Assembly (NCBI RefSeq): GCF_000285535.1
Contig: NZ_HE610985.1
Span: 1-57,720 of the forward strand
Reading direction: 5' to 3'
DNA: 57,720 nt
From: Bacillus timonensis
GTDB lineage: Bacteria > Bacillota > Bacilli > Bacillales > Bacillaceae_L
Position numbers and translations under genes: made by a program
Shown here: positions 28,026-35,575 of the stretch, one piece after another
Layout: each line of letters opens with the position of its first letter
Numbering within the stretch: position 1 is the stretch's first letter
Notes under the pieces: generated by a model
The model's input: only the letters and a program-made list of their open reading frames with translations
Told to the model about the DNA's origin: nothing
The model's database searches: none

Positions 28026-28217
28026 ATGAATGGTTCAATAGAGAAAGGCGCGAGCTCTTATTCTGCTGATAAATACAATGTGATTGAAACGATGAATGAG
28101 ATTGTATTAGAATTCTTTAATCGTTTTGTAAAAGGTGAAGGGAATTTTGAAGTAGAGGAAACGTATGAGGAATACGAGTATGATAGCTTTAGAGATTGTA
28201 TTCTCTTTTCGGAATAA
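28026..28217 (+). CDS. Small acidic hypothetical protein
   Basis: A 63-residue protein starting MNGSIEKGASSY, with a very acidic middle (EVEETYEEYEYD). ATG 28026 follows AAAGGGAAAG at a suitable spacing, so I prefer it to the longer frame that begins at 27948 without a good site. Unrecognised; it could be chance coding. Its stop is 13 bases before the promoter of the SAM riboswitch. Confidence 0.4.
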   Translation: MNGSIEKGASSYSADKYNVIETMNEIVLEFFNRFVKGEGNFEVEETYEEYEYDSFRDCILFSE

Positions 28218-28230
28218 TCGAATATTTCAG

Positions 28231-28260
28231 TTGACAACCTGTTAGCAGGACATGTAATAT
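28231..28260 (+). promoter_or_regulatory. Promoter of the SAM riboswitch transcript
   Basis: TTGACA (28231-28236), an 18-base spacer and TAATAT (28255-28260) lie about 35 bases before the riboswitch aptamer, in the right place and direction. Confidence 0.6.
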
Positions 28261-28295
28261 AAAATTTAATAAATATGACCAAATGAATACGATTT

Positions 28296-28403
28296 TCTCT
28301 TATCGAGAGTCGGGGGAGGAACCTGGTCCGTTGATCCCGCAGCAACCGTTACGATGAAAGTAACAAGGTGCTAATTCCAGCAAGCGAATGCTTGATAGAT
28401 GAG
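28296..28403 (+). ncRNA. SAM-I (S-box) riboswitch aptamer
   Basis: The order and sequence of the conserved S-box blocks are present: CTCTTATCGAGAG at the 5' end, a GGGGGAGGAACCTGG purine-rich internal loop, GATCCCGCAGCAACC, and AAGGTGCTAATTCCAGCAAG, closing with GATAGATGAG as the 3' arm of P1. SAM binding should stabilise the aptamer and allow the terminator at 28420 to form, so the downstream gene is expressed when S-adenosylmethionine is low. It controls a tandem AhpD-like protein, which is not a usual S-box target. Confidence 0.95.
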
Positions 28404-28419
28404 TGTAGACGTACATATT

Positions 28420-28446
28420 GCCTCTTCCTCATTGGAAGGGGCTTTT
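28420..28446 (+). terminator. Expression-platform terminator of the SAM riboswitch
   Basis: GCCTCTTCC (28420-28428) pairs with GGAAGGGGC (28434-28442, one G-U) and is followed by TTTTT. It lies 17 bases after the aptamer and 60 bases before the ATG at 28506, the standard layout for SAM-induced termination. Confidence 0.9.
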
Positions 28447-28505
28447 TAAATTTTTAGGGGAGTCGTATTTTATTTGGTGAAAAATAAGTAAGGGAGAGAT
28501 TTATA

Positions 28506-29159
28506 ATGACAAGTTTGTATAAAAAAGAATATTTTGGTAGATTGCCTGAATTAAACAAGTATGCACCTGAGGCTTTTCAAGCTTTCATAAAATTTGATAG
28601 TCAAGCGCTAGCAGCGGGAAAACTTTCCGTGAAGCAGAAGGAACTAATTGCTGTAGCAGTAGCCCATATCACGGGTTGCCCTTATTGCATTGATTTACAT
28701 GTGGGGAATGCAAAAAAGAATGATTCTACAAAGGAAGAAGTGGCAGAGGCGATATTCGTTGCAACAGCATTGAAAGCAGGTTCTGCATTAGCACATGGAG
28801 TAAATGCGCTGAATGCCTACGATGGGAATGGTGATGAAGAACTTTATAAAGCAGCTTATTTTGCAAGACTGAAGGAATTTGCTGACTTGAATGGAGAGGC
28901 CTTTAAAGCATTTATTGATTTTGACACAAAGTCTATTAAAGCGAAAAACTTAACAGAAAAGGATAAAGAGTTGATTGCGGTTGCGTGTGCTCACACAACA
29001 GGTTGCCCGTATTGTATCGACCTTCATACGAAAAATGCAAAAAAAGCAGGTGCTGATTTAGAAGAAATCTCAGAAGCTATTTTCGTTGCAGTTGCGTTAA
29101 AAGCGGGTTCTGCGTTGGCACACAGTGTAAATGCGCTGAATGCGTATGATGAGAAGTAA
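28506..29159 (+). CDS. Tandem AhpD-like CMD-family protein under SAM riboswitch control
   Basis: A 217-residue protein built of two CMD domains, each with the full AhpD signature E-x11-C-x2-C-x3-H: Glu46, Cys58, Cys61, His65 and Glu155, Cys167, Cys170, His174. It aligns by eye along its whole length with the protein at 12127 (shared ELIA-VAHVTGC-YCID core and KAGSALAHSVNALNAYDE ending). A thiol-based redox or peroxidase-support role is inferred from AhpD. AGGGAGAG precedes ATG 28506. It is a single gene between the S-box terminator and the terminator at 29200, so its expression should follow sulfur or methionine status. Confidence 0.88.
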   Translation: MTSLYKKEYFGRLPELNKYAPEAFQAFIKFDSQALAAGKLSVKQKELIAVAVAHITGCPYCIDLHVGNAKKNDSTKEEVAEAIFVATALKAGSALAHGVNALNAYDGNGDEELYKAAYFARLKEFADLNGEAFKAFIDFDTKSIKAKNLTEKDKELIAVACAHTTGCPYCIDLHTKNAKKAGADLEEISEAIFVAVALKAGSALAHSVNALNAYDEK

Positions 29160-29199
29160 ATCCCGTTTATAAATTCAGATATTTAGATGTGAAGATAAC

Positions 29200-29231
29200 A
29201 AAACGACATGTGGCTGACACATGTCGTTTTT
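29200..29231. terminator. Strong intrinsic terminator
   Basis: A perfect 13-bp stem (29200-29212 with 29218-29230, core ACGACATGTG) with a 5-base loop, flanked by A and T runs, ends the riboswitch-controlled gene. Confidence 0.85.
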
Positions 29232-29433
29232 CATTATCTTTGACATCGTGGTAGTTTCTCTCATTTCTCAATTATTGATTTTCATTTTTAGTAGCTAAAC
29301 CCACAAATATACCAATAACCATTCTCATTATTGCATGGAGAAAAAAATACGTCTTTTGAAGGGTGGACTTTTGGTCTATATATTCATCCTTTTCGTAAGA
29401 TATAGAGGAACAACAAAAATTAGAGGTGAATAA

Positions 29434-30402
29434 ATGAAAGCTATTGTGTATACCCAATACGGTCCCCCCAACGTTCTTCAGGTGAAAGAGGTAGAAAAAC
29501 CTATTCCTAAAGACAATGAAGTATTAGTAAAAGTACATGCCTCTTCTGTAAACTATGGAAATCTTGTTCTATTAAAAGGAAAACCATTCTTAGCACGCTT
29601 TGCTTTTGGTCTTCTAAAACCAAAGTATCCCATTCCTGGTGGGGATATGGCTGGACAGGTAGAAGCAGTCGGCAAAGATGTAAAGGAATTTCAACCAGGT
29701 GATAAGGTGTATGGTGATCTGTCCCTTAGTGGGTGGGGTGCTTATGCCGAATATGTAACTGTGCCTGAAAAAGCATTAGCCTTAAAACCAGAGAATACTA
29801 CCTTTGAAGAAGCGGCTGCTGTACCTATGGCAGGGGTTACTGCTTTACAAGCCTTGCGTGATAAAGGAAAAATAAAGTCAGGACAAAAGGTTTTAATTAA
29901 TGGTGCCTCTGGCGGTGTGGGTACGTTTGCTGTTCAAATCGCTAAGGAGTTTGGTGCGGAGGTAACGGCTGTTTGCAGTACAAGAAAGATGGATATTGCC
30001 ACTTCCCTTGGAGCCGATTTTGTTATTGATTATACGAAGGAAGACTTTACAAAGAGTGAAGAACGATATGATTTGATAATAGCGGTAAATGGATATCACC
30101 CGATTTCAGCATATAAACGTGCTTTACGTCCGAACGGAACATTTGTCATGATTGGCGGTTCTGAAAAACAATTGTATCAAGCGATGCTACTCGGTCCATG
30201 GTTTTCCATGGTAGGGGACAAGAAAATGAGTAGCTTTTTGCAAAGAGCAAACCAATCGGATCTGGTTTTTATGAGTGAGCTTCTGGAGTCTGGAAAAGTT
30301 AAACCTGTGATTGAACGAAGTTATAAGCTGAATGAAGTCTCTGCTGCATTTAAGCATTTTGAAGAAGGGCATGCACAAGGAAAAATTATTATTACCGTGT
30401 AA
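29434..30402 (+). CDS. Zinc-independent MDR quinone oxidoreductase-like protein
   Basis: A 322-residue medium-chain dehydrogenase/reductase. The N-terminal GroES-like domain has SVNYGNLVLLKGKP and GGDMAGQVEAVGKDV. The Rossmann domain has NGASGGVGTFAVQIAKEFGAEVT-type NAD(P) binding (about residues 150-175). The Cys and His zinc ligands of alcohol dehydrogenases are absent, as in QOR and the AdhP-like reductases. It probably reduces quinones or enones with NADPH. AGAGGTGAATAA precedes ATG 29434. Single gene; a related protein is encoded at 50850. Confidence 0.88.
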   Translation: MKAIVYTQYGPPNVLQVKEVEKPIPKDNEVLVKVHASSVNYGNLVLLKGKPFLARFAFGLLKPKYPIPGGDMAGQVEAVGKDVKEFQPGDKVYGDLSLSGWGAYAEYVTVPEKALALKPENTTFEEAAAVPMAGVTALQALRDKGKIKSGQKVLINGASGGVGTFAVQIAKEFGAEVTAVCSTRKMDIATSLGADFVIDYTKEDFTKSEERYDLIIAVNGYHPISAYKRALRPNGTFVMIGGSEKQLYQAMLLGPWFSMVGDKKMSSFLQRANQSDLVFMSELLESGKVKPVIERSYKLNEVSAAFKHFEEGHAQGKIIITV

Positions 30403-30563
30403 CGAGACAAACATTTTGCAAATCAATAATTGAACTATTTTAATGGAGAACATATGCCCCTTATTCTAAAAAGTGATTCTGTCTTTTCATTAGAAGGAAG
30501 TTTTTGAAGTAATTTTATTGGTTTAGGAAAAGATATGAATGCAAAATACAGGAGGTGTATGAC

Positions 30564-30827
30564 ATGAACAATAATGTATATCGAGATAAGGTCGTGGTGA
30601 TGGACGAGAATGGGGAGGAAAAAGAGTTTTCAATCGAAGCCTTATTTGATATGAAAGAAAAAACTTATGCATTGTTACGCTCGGAACATGATCAGAACAA
30701 CACATTTGTCATGCAAGTGGAAAATACGGATGATGGTCAATTTTTAGCAGGAATAAGTGATCCATCTGAGCGGGATATGGTACTGGATGCATATGAAATT
30801 GCAGTTGATGCAAATCCGGCGGAGTAA
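30564..30827 (+). CDS. DUF1292 family small protein (YrzB-like)
   Basis: An 87-residue acidic protein with the DUF1292 layout: KVVVMDENGEEKEFSIEALF at the start, KTYALLRSE in the middle, and the acidic ending ERDMVLDAYEIAVDA. These proteins are common in Firmicutes and have no assigned function. AGGAGG at 30550-30555 sits about 8 bases before ATG 30564, so the GTG at 30555 is not the start. It is 8 bases upstream of the next small gene, suggesting a three-gene unit that ends with the esterase-like gene. Confidence 0.75.
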   Translation: MNNNVYRDKVVVMDENGEEKEFSIEALFDMKEKTYALLRSEHDQNNTFVMQVENTDDGQFLAGISDPSERDMVLDAYEIAVDANPAE

Positions 30828-30835
30828 TATCTTTT

Positions 30836-31213
30836 ATGGAAAAAAAGATTGTTGAAGTAATAGATTCTCAATTGAGAAAACAAATAAACAAAGAGATAGA
30901 AGGTATGACATTTACAAAAAATTTCCGGTCTCCTTCTGCGGAGGAATGGTATGTTTTTTTACCAAGTTATCAGGATCCGATTACTGGCGGTGCGGCTGGC
31001 AAGCTGATTATTCACTATAACTTATTTGATACAAAAGAGATTTTCATCAACACCACCATTATATTTGACGACCCTGCCTTACATAAAAAATCACTTCATC
31101 AGCTTGTTTATGCTATTTCTGATGAGCTTGTTAACCGATTGGTTGGGTATGCGGATACGCTTCTCTCTGTTCATTCAGGTGAAAACTCGTATAATGCAGA
31201 ATACAAAAACTGA
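30836..31213 (+). CDS. Hypothetical protein between DUF1292 and esterase-like genes
   Basis: A 125-residue soluble protein without a family I recognise. It has mixed alpha/beta character, with WYVFLPSYQDPITGGAAGK and KLIIHYNLFDTKEIFINTT as the most distinctive parts and a helical C-terminal half. GGAG at the end of the previous gene lies 11 bases before ATG 30836. Stop and next start (31223) are 9 bases apart, so translation is probably coupled with the erythromycin-esterase-like gene. Confidence 0.6.
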   Translation: MEKKIVEVIDSQLRKQINKEIEGMTFTKNFRSPSAEEWYVFLPSYQDPITGGAAGKLIIHYNLFDTKEIFINTTIIFDDPALHKKSLHQLVYAISDELVNRLVGYADTLLSVHSGENSYNAEYKN

Positions 31214-31222
31214 GGAGTTTTT

Positions 31223-32491
31223 ATGGAAGATAAAATCATACAAGCGATACAGCAACATTCGATTCCTATTTCCACTTCGAAAAATGACCTTGAACCACTT
31301 GTTACGGCACTTACCAATGAAAAATATGTTTTGTTGGGTGAATCCTCACATGGAACGTCTGAGTTCTATAAAATTCGAACACACATTACCAAAAAATTAA
31401 TACGTGAAAAAGATTTTACCTTTATCGCTGTAGAAGGGGATTGGCCAGCATGCCAACTGGTAAATCAATATATTAAAGGGTACTCAAATCATTATGAGGA
31501 TGCTCGCGAAGTCTTAAAGTCTTTTAAACGTTGGCCAACCTGGATGTGGGCAAATGAAGAAATCATTGATTTAATCGAATGGTTAAAAGAGTTTAATCAA
31601 GACAAGCCGCTTGAAAAGAAGGTTGGGTTTTATGGATTGGATATTTATAGTTTATGGGAATCCATGGATGAAATTTTAACATATTTGAAAAAAAGAAACT
31701 CACCTGATCTTGAGGTAGCAAGGAAGGCTTTCGCCTGTTTTGAACCATTTAACCGTGAGGCTGAAAAGTATGCGTTGTCTTCTTCCTTTTATAATGAAGG
31801 ATGTCATGAAGAAGTAATAAAACTCTTGACGGACATAAATAAAAATAAACATCTATATCATGATTCACAGGAAAGTAGGTTAAACGTTGAGGTAAACGCA
31901 CTTATTACAGCGAACGCTGAGAATTATTACACAACGATGATAACGAATGATAATGAATCCTGGAATATCAGAGACCGTCACATGGTTGAGATTATTCATA
32001 AAATCGATTCCTATTATAACCATCATGCCAAAGGGATCATCTGGGAACATAATACACATGTTGGGGATGCAAGAGCGACTGATATGAAAAATGAAGGGAT
32101 TATAAATGTAGGACAATTGGTAAGAGAACAGGTAGGGCCTGAAAACGTGTTTATTGTTGGTTTCGGTACTCATCATGGTACAGTAATTGCAGCGAACGAA
32201 TGGGGTGCAAACTTTGAAAAAATGAGAACACCTCCCGCAGTTGCTGGAAGTTGGGAAAACCTCCTATATAGAGCGGGAGCTTACGATAAACTCCTTGTTT
32301 TCACGGAGGATAATAGAATACTTTTTGCTAACACAATTAGCCATCGTGCCATTGGTGTAGTCTATCAGCCACAATTTGAGCATTATGGTAACTATGTTCC
32401 GTCAGTGATATCCGAGCGATATGATGCCTTTGTGTTTGTAAATACGACAAATGCGTTAACACCGCTTGAAGTAACCGGGGTGTTCGTTTAA
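31223..32491 (+). CDS. Erythromycin esterase family protein
   Basis: A 422-residue enzyme of the Ere/EreB superfamily. Active-site blocks are LLGESSHGTSEF (catalytic His and nearby Glu), VEGDWPACQ, VGFYGLDIYSLWES, EHNTHVGDARATD, and GFGTHHGTVIAANEWG. Ere enzymes open the macrolide lactone ring; many chromosomal Bacillus homologues hydrolyse other esters and give no macrolide resistance. GAGGAG precedes ATG 31223. Last gene of a small unit with 30564 and 30836; a good terminator follows at 32513. Family certain, substrate open. Confidence 0.88.
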   Translation: MEDKIIQAIQQHSIPISTSKNDLEPLVTALTNEKYVLLGESSHGTSEFYKIRTHITKKLIREKDFTFIAVEGDWPACQLVNQYIKGYSNHYEDAREVLKSFKRWPTWMWANEEIIDLIEWLKEFNQDKPLEKKVGFYGLDIYSLWESMDEILTYLKKRNSPDLEVARKAFACFEPFNREAEKYALSSSFYNEGCHEEVIKLLTDINKNKHLYHDSQESRLNVEVNALITANAENYYTTMITNDNESWNIRDRHMVEIIHKIDSYYNHHAKGIIWEHNTHVGDARATDMKNEGIINVGQLVREQVGPENVFIVGFGTHHGTVIAANEWGANFEKMRTPPAVAGSWENLLYRAGAYDKLLVFTEDNRILFANTISHRAIGVVYQPQFEHYGNYVPSVISERYDAFVFVNTTNALTPLEVTGVFV

Positions 32492-32512
32492 TCGGATTCA
32501 TTCCAAGAGCAA

Positions 32513-32544
32513 AGCCGATTTCCAAAGTAGATGGGAAATCGGCT
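32513..32544. terminator. Intrinsic terminator, convergent genes
   Basis: AGCCGATTTCC (32513-32523) pairs perfectly with GGAAATCGGCT (32534-32544). It lies between the esterase-like gene and the convergent secreted protein gene. Confidence 0.75.
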
Positions 32545-32591
32545 AAAATTTGTTTATGGAATGCTTATTGTTGGGACCTAGACCGCTAGAA

Positions 32592-34805
32592 TTATTTCAA
32601 TAAATAATCCTTCAATTCCTGGTTGATATCCCATTTTTGGATATGTTCTTTGAGCTTATCAAGGTGACGTTGCGTTTTGTCTAGTTCGCCTTTTTGCTCA
32701 AAATGACGAGCCTGTTTGATTTGGTTAGTTGCTTGTTTATATTGGCTGTTATCGAGCAAGTTATTGGCATGTAATGCTTCAATTTTTGCCTCTTTCTTAT
32801 CTAGTTCAGAACCACTATTGTTGCTTGTTACTTCAATTTTAACGAGCTTTGTACGATTTTCGATAGGGGCGTAGTAAATGTTGCCATCTTTTCCGAGTGT
32901 AAATGTGATGGTGTTCGTTATATGTTTGAATGCTAACGTTATCGGATCAAGAACGAATAACTTGCTACCAGCATTTGCATACAAGAATCCATCTTCTGAC
33001 CATTCAAGATGTACGTTATTCCACGCACCAATAGCAGGGTTAGGATCGAGATTTACACTCTTTTCAACTTCAAGCGTTTCCGGGTTCAATGCAAAAACGA
33101 AACCGGAGGAAGCTCCCCATAAATAATCATCATTTAATCCAAACTTTAACTGTCCAATGTGAGTCGGCTTGTCGAGTCCATCAATTTGGAGAGAAACTTC
33201 TTTTGTCTTTTGTTCTGTCTCCACATCGAACACAAATAATTTTGCTTCTTCTGCAGTCGGGGTACTTCCTAAACCACCTGTAATCGAGGTTGCACCATAT
33301 ACTTTGCCTTCCTTATACACAATGTCGTTCACACTTTGATCTTGGACAATATTTCTAAAAACTTTATGGGTTTGGCCATCATATACAGTAAGAGCTCCAC
33401 CTAATTTACCGTAAGTTGGAATGCTTCCAACAAATAACTTTCCATCACCAGAAGTCATCGAATGGAGTCGTTCCTGTTCTTTACCAATCACAAATAGCTT
33501 GGTTGGTGTTTGATACGGATCCACCTGTGGATCGATAACCTGCACACTTCCTTCAGGGTAAAGCCCAAAATACAATTTTCCATCCATTTCATGCATGACA
33601 TCAGCTTGGCCTAACGTAATATTTTTAATCTCATTCGTTAGCGGATTAAACACGGCACCGACAGCCCCGGTCATTCCACTCATATAGATTTTATCCTCCG
33701 AGTAAGCGTAAAATTTATTCGTCACATTCGCTGTTAGGGGAACCATTTTTGGATAATTTACAACAGTTTCTGTTTCAATGTTAAAAAATACAACATCACC
33801 AGAAAACGTAATCGTGGCAAGACTTTTTCCTGGAAGTCTTGGGTCACTTTCAATTTCTACCCAATCGGCACCACGAAGGCCACTTCCATAGGCCATCTTT
33901 GTTTCATGAACTTCAAGGGTCTCAAGGTTTACATATTTAAGTTTACTATCCGCTACAAAATAAACATTGTTATCTAGTGAATCTGTCACATGTAAGCCTG
34001 TTACATTTGTAAGTACGACATCTAACCATTTCTCTTGTTGAATATCATAAATATACATTTTCTTTGAAACAGAGTATCTAGCAAAAATATAACGGTCATC
34101 AACGACATTCAAGTCATAAACAAATCCAGATTCATTTAATTCTTCGGCAATATCAACTTTTTCTCCAGTCTCGATGTTAAGCTTCATAAGCTTGTCATGA
34201 GCTGTTCCGGCATAAATATAGCCATTATGATAATCCATGGAACGAACATATTCTTGATTGATTTCGCCAATCATTTTTCCATAGTCATGTAGGTTTCCTG
34301 TTGCTTTTTCATATTTAAAAACCTTCCCACTAGGATACGTACCAATATATGCATTGCTGTCTTCATCAACTGCTAGAGCCCACAAGGAGGATTCTGGTAT
34401 TTGTGCGAGCGCCGTAATTTCTTTCGTTTCTGGTGAGTATCCCCAAAGATAAGGACCACCTGCTACATACACGGTACCATCTGGTGCAACCTCATGATGC
34501 CAAGAATCGTTCGCACCATCCATTAACAATGTTCGAAGTGTTTCTTTTGTTTCTAAATCAATAACACTAAATTGAGCCGGAACACCTTTTGATGTCGTAT
34601 ACATCACATAATGTCCGTCTTCAATCCCAACGGCTCCATCATAAATCGTCGTACCGCCACTTAAGGGGAATCCAATTTCCTCAGGTTCAGAATATGTAGG
34701 AAATAAAGAGTCATTGGCTGACACCTGATTCAAAGGTGAAAGTACTAAAACAACTAATGTAAAAGCGAGAAAAAATTTCATGGAAAATCTTTTCCTTTTA
34801 CCCAA
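32592..34805 (-). CDS. Secreted beta-propeller protein with C-terminal helical (FIMAH-like) domain
   Basis: A 737-residue exported protein. A positively charged start and FFLAFTLVVLVLSPLNQVSA form a Sec signal peptide. Residues about 50-660 are a long series of beta blades with repeats such as YIGTYPSGKVFKYEKATG, YAGTAHDKLMKLNIETGE, YFGLYPEGSVQVID and LFVGSIPTYGKLGG, so one or two beta-propellers are likely. The last 70 residues are helical and charged (ARHFEQKGELDKTQRHLDKL), like FIMAH domains of Bacillus surface enzymes. No catalytic motif is recognised; it may bind or cleave a polysaccharide. TTG 34805 lies 7 bases after GGAGGTGA. Confidence 0.75.
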   Translation of the reverse strand: MGKRKRFSMKFFLAFTLVVLVLSPLNQVSANDSLFPTYSEPEEIGFPLSGGTTIYDGAVGIEDGHYVMYTTSKGVPAQFSVIDLETKETLRTLLMDGANDSWHHEVAPDGTVYVAGGPYLWGYSPETKEITALAQIPESSLWALAVDEDSNAYIGTYPSGKVFKYEKATGNLHDYGKMIGEINQEYVRSMDYHNGYIYAGTAHDKLMKLNIETGEKVDIAEELNESGFVYDLNVVDDRYIFARYSVSKKMYIYDIQQEKWLDVVLTNVTGLHVTDSLDNNVYFVADSKLKYVNLETLEVHETKMAYGSGLRGADWVEIESDPRLPGKSLATITFSGDVVFFNIETETVVNYPKMVPLTANVTNKFYAYSEDKIYMSGMTGAVGAVFNPLTNEIKNITLGQADVMHEMDGKLYFGLYPEGSVQVIDPQVDPYQTPTKLFVIGKEQERLHSMTSGDGKLFVGSIPTYGKLGGALTVYDGQTHKVFRNIVQDQSVNDIVYKEGKVYGATSITGGLGSTPTAEEAKLFVFDVETEQKTKEVSLQIDGLDKPTHIGQLKFGLNDDYLWGASSGFVFALNPETLEVEKSVNLDPNPAIGAWNNVHLEWSEDGFLYANAGSKLFVLDPITLAFKHITNTITFTLGKDGNIYYAPIENRTKLVKIEVTSNNSGSELDKKEAKIEALHANNLLDNSQYKQATNQIKQARHFEQKGELDKTQRHLDKLKEHIQKWDINQELKDYLLK

Positions 34806-35100
34806 TCCTAAGTCACCTCCAAAATTTTTAAATCGAAGTTAAATGAAACAGCTATAAAATGTATGCGTTTGCAATAGAGAATACGGTCACCTCCTATTTA
34901 AAATTAGTAGTAGGCGAAGATGAAGGAAAATTTTGAATTTATTACCACTACCGAATATTCTAATCAACAAAACGGTTATCGTAGGGACGAAAATGTGACG
35001 GTAAAGTCGATAAACTGTCTAAAAATCCCATTTGGGCCTTTTTGTTTATAGTGGATTGTGACTAATTTCCTGTTTTAAAAAAGAGAATAAGTCAAAGGGA

Positions 35101-35109
35101 GGGGGGGGG
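35101..35109 (+). repeat. Homopolymeric G9 tract
   Basis: Nine consecutive G residues follow AAAGGGA, in DNA that is otherwise AT-rich, and sit 11 bases before a TTG start of the remnant at 35121. The tract could be prone to slipped-strand length change. The preceding 34806-35100 gap holds nothing else that I recognise. Confidence 0.6.
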
Positions 35110-35120
35110 AGAATACAAGG

Positions 35121-35341
35121 TTGTATAAAAAAATCTACTATAATTTAAAAGCAGTTTTGGTTTTATGAACTTATTGATTTGGAATCGTTATTTTTTGGAA
35201 AGAGGTAAGTATCATAAGCGATATGATTATATATTGATAAGTGATCATTTTCATGTGCGAAATGTGGAATATCGTTTTGATGAAGCCGTTCAAGCTGGAA
35301 GTGACCACGCTATGGTTGTAGCAGACCTTCAGTATAAATGA
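35121..35341 (+). pseudogene. Remnant of an endonuclease/exonuclease/phosphatase family protein
   Basis: An intact 58-codon frame from ATG 35165 to TGA 35339 ends with KRYDYILISDH, an insert, and GSDHAMVVADL. These are the YDYIL and SDH-xx-V motifs that end EEP-family nucleases and phosphodiesterases. The whole catalytic N-terminal domain is missing. Just upstream, overlapping out of frame, TTG 35121 begins a 15-residue hydrophobic peptide (YKKIYYNLKAVLVL) after a G-rich ribosome binding site, which looks like the start of a signal peptide. I infer an internal deletion that joined the two ends of one gene. Confidence 0.6.
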
Positions 35342-35372
35342 ATGGAATGTTTATAATGAAAAAGATTTATGT

Positions 35373-35504
35373 CTATTTTCTTAAAATCCAGACTAAAACG
35401 ATTCCTAGACCCACTAAAATCATGCCGATATGAACATACCAGTAATCAATCAATAGTTCCCATTGAAGGTGGTGAATTTCTTTAAGCCTATCAAAATAGT
35501 CCAT
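35373..35504 (-). CDS. 43-residue single-pass membrane peptide
   Basis: A small gene with a good ribosome binding site (GGGGG, 8 bases before ATG 35504) and a clear pattern: a charged amphipathic start (MDYFDRLKEIHHLQWE), then a hydrophobic segment (HIGMILVGLGIVLVWIL), ending RK. It should be an N-in or N-out single-pass membrane protein. It lies 25 bases beyond the terminator of the cell-wall hydrolase gene on the same strand, so it is probably expressed on its own or by readthrough. Unrecognised. Confidence 0.5.
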   Translation of the reverse strand: MDYFDRLKEIHHLQWELLIDYWYVHIGMILVGLGIVLVWILRK

Positions 35505-35529
35505 TAAATTACCCCCATGTATAGTAAAA

Positions 35530-35560
35530 GAGGAAGTTAATCCTAAAAACCAACTTCCTC
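35530..35560 (-). terminator. Terminator of the LysM-NlpC/P60 gene
   Basis: GAGGAAGTT (35530-35538) and AACTTCCTC (35552-35560) form a 9-bp stem; on the minus strand it is followed by TTTTACT. It lies 16 bases beyond the hydrolase stop. Confidence 0.75.
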
Positions 35561-35575
35561 ACATGTTCCTATTTT

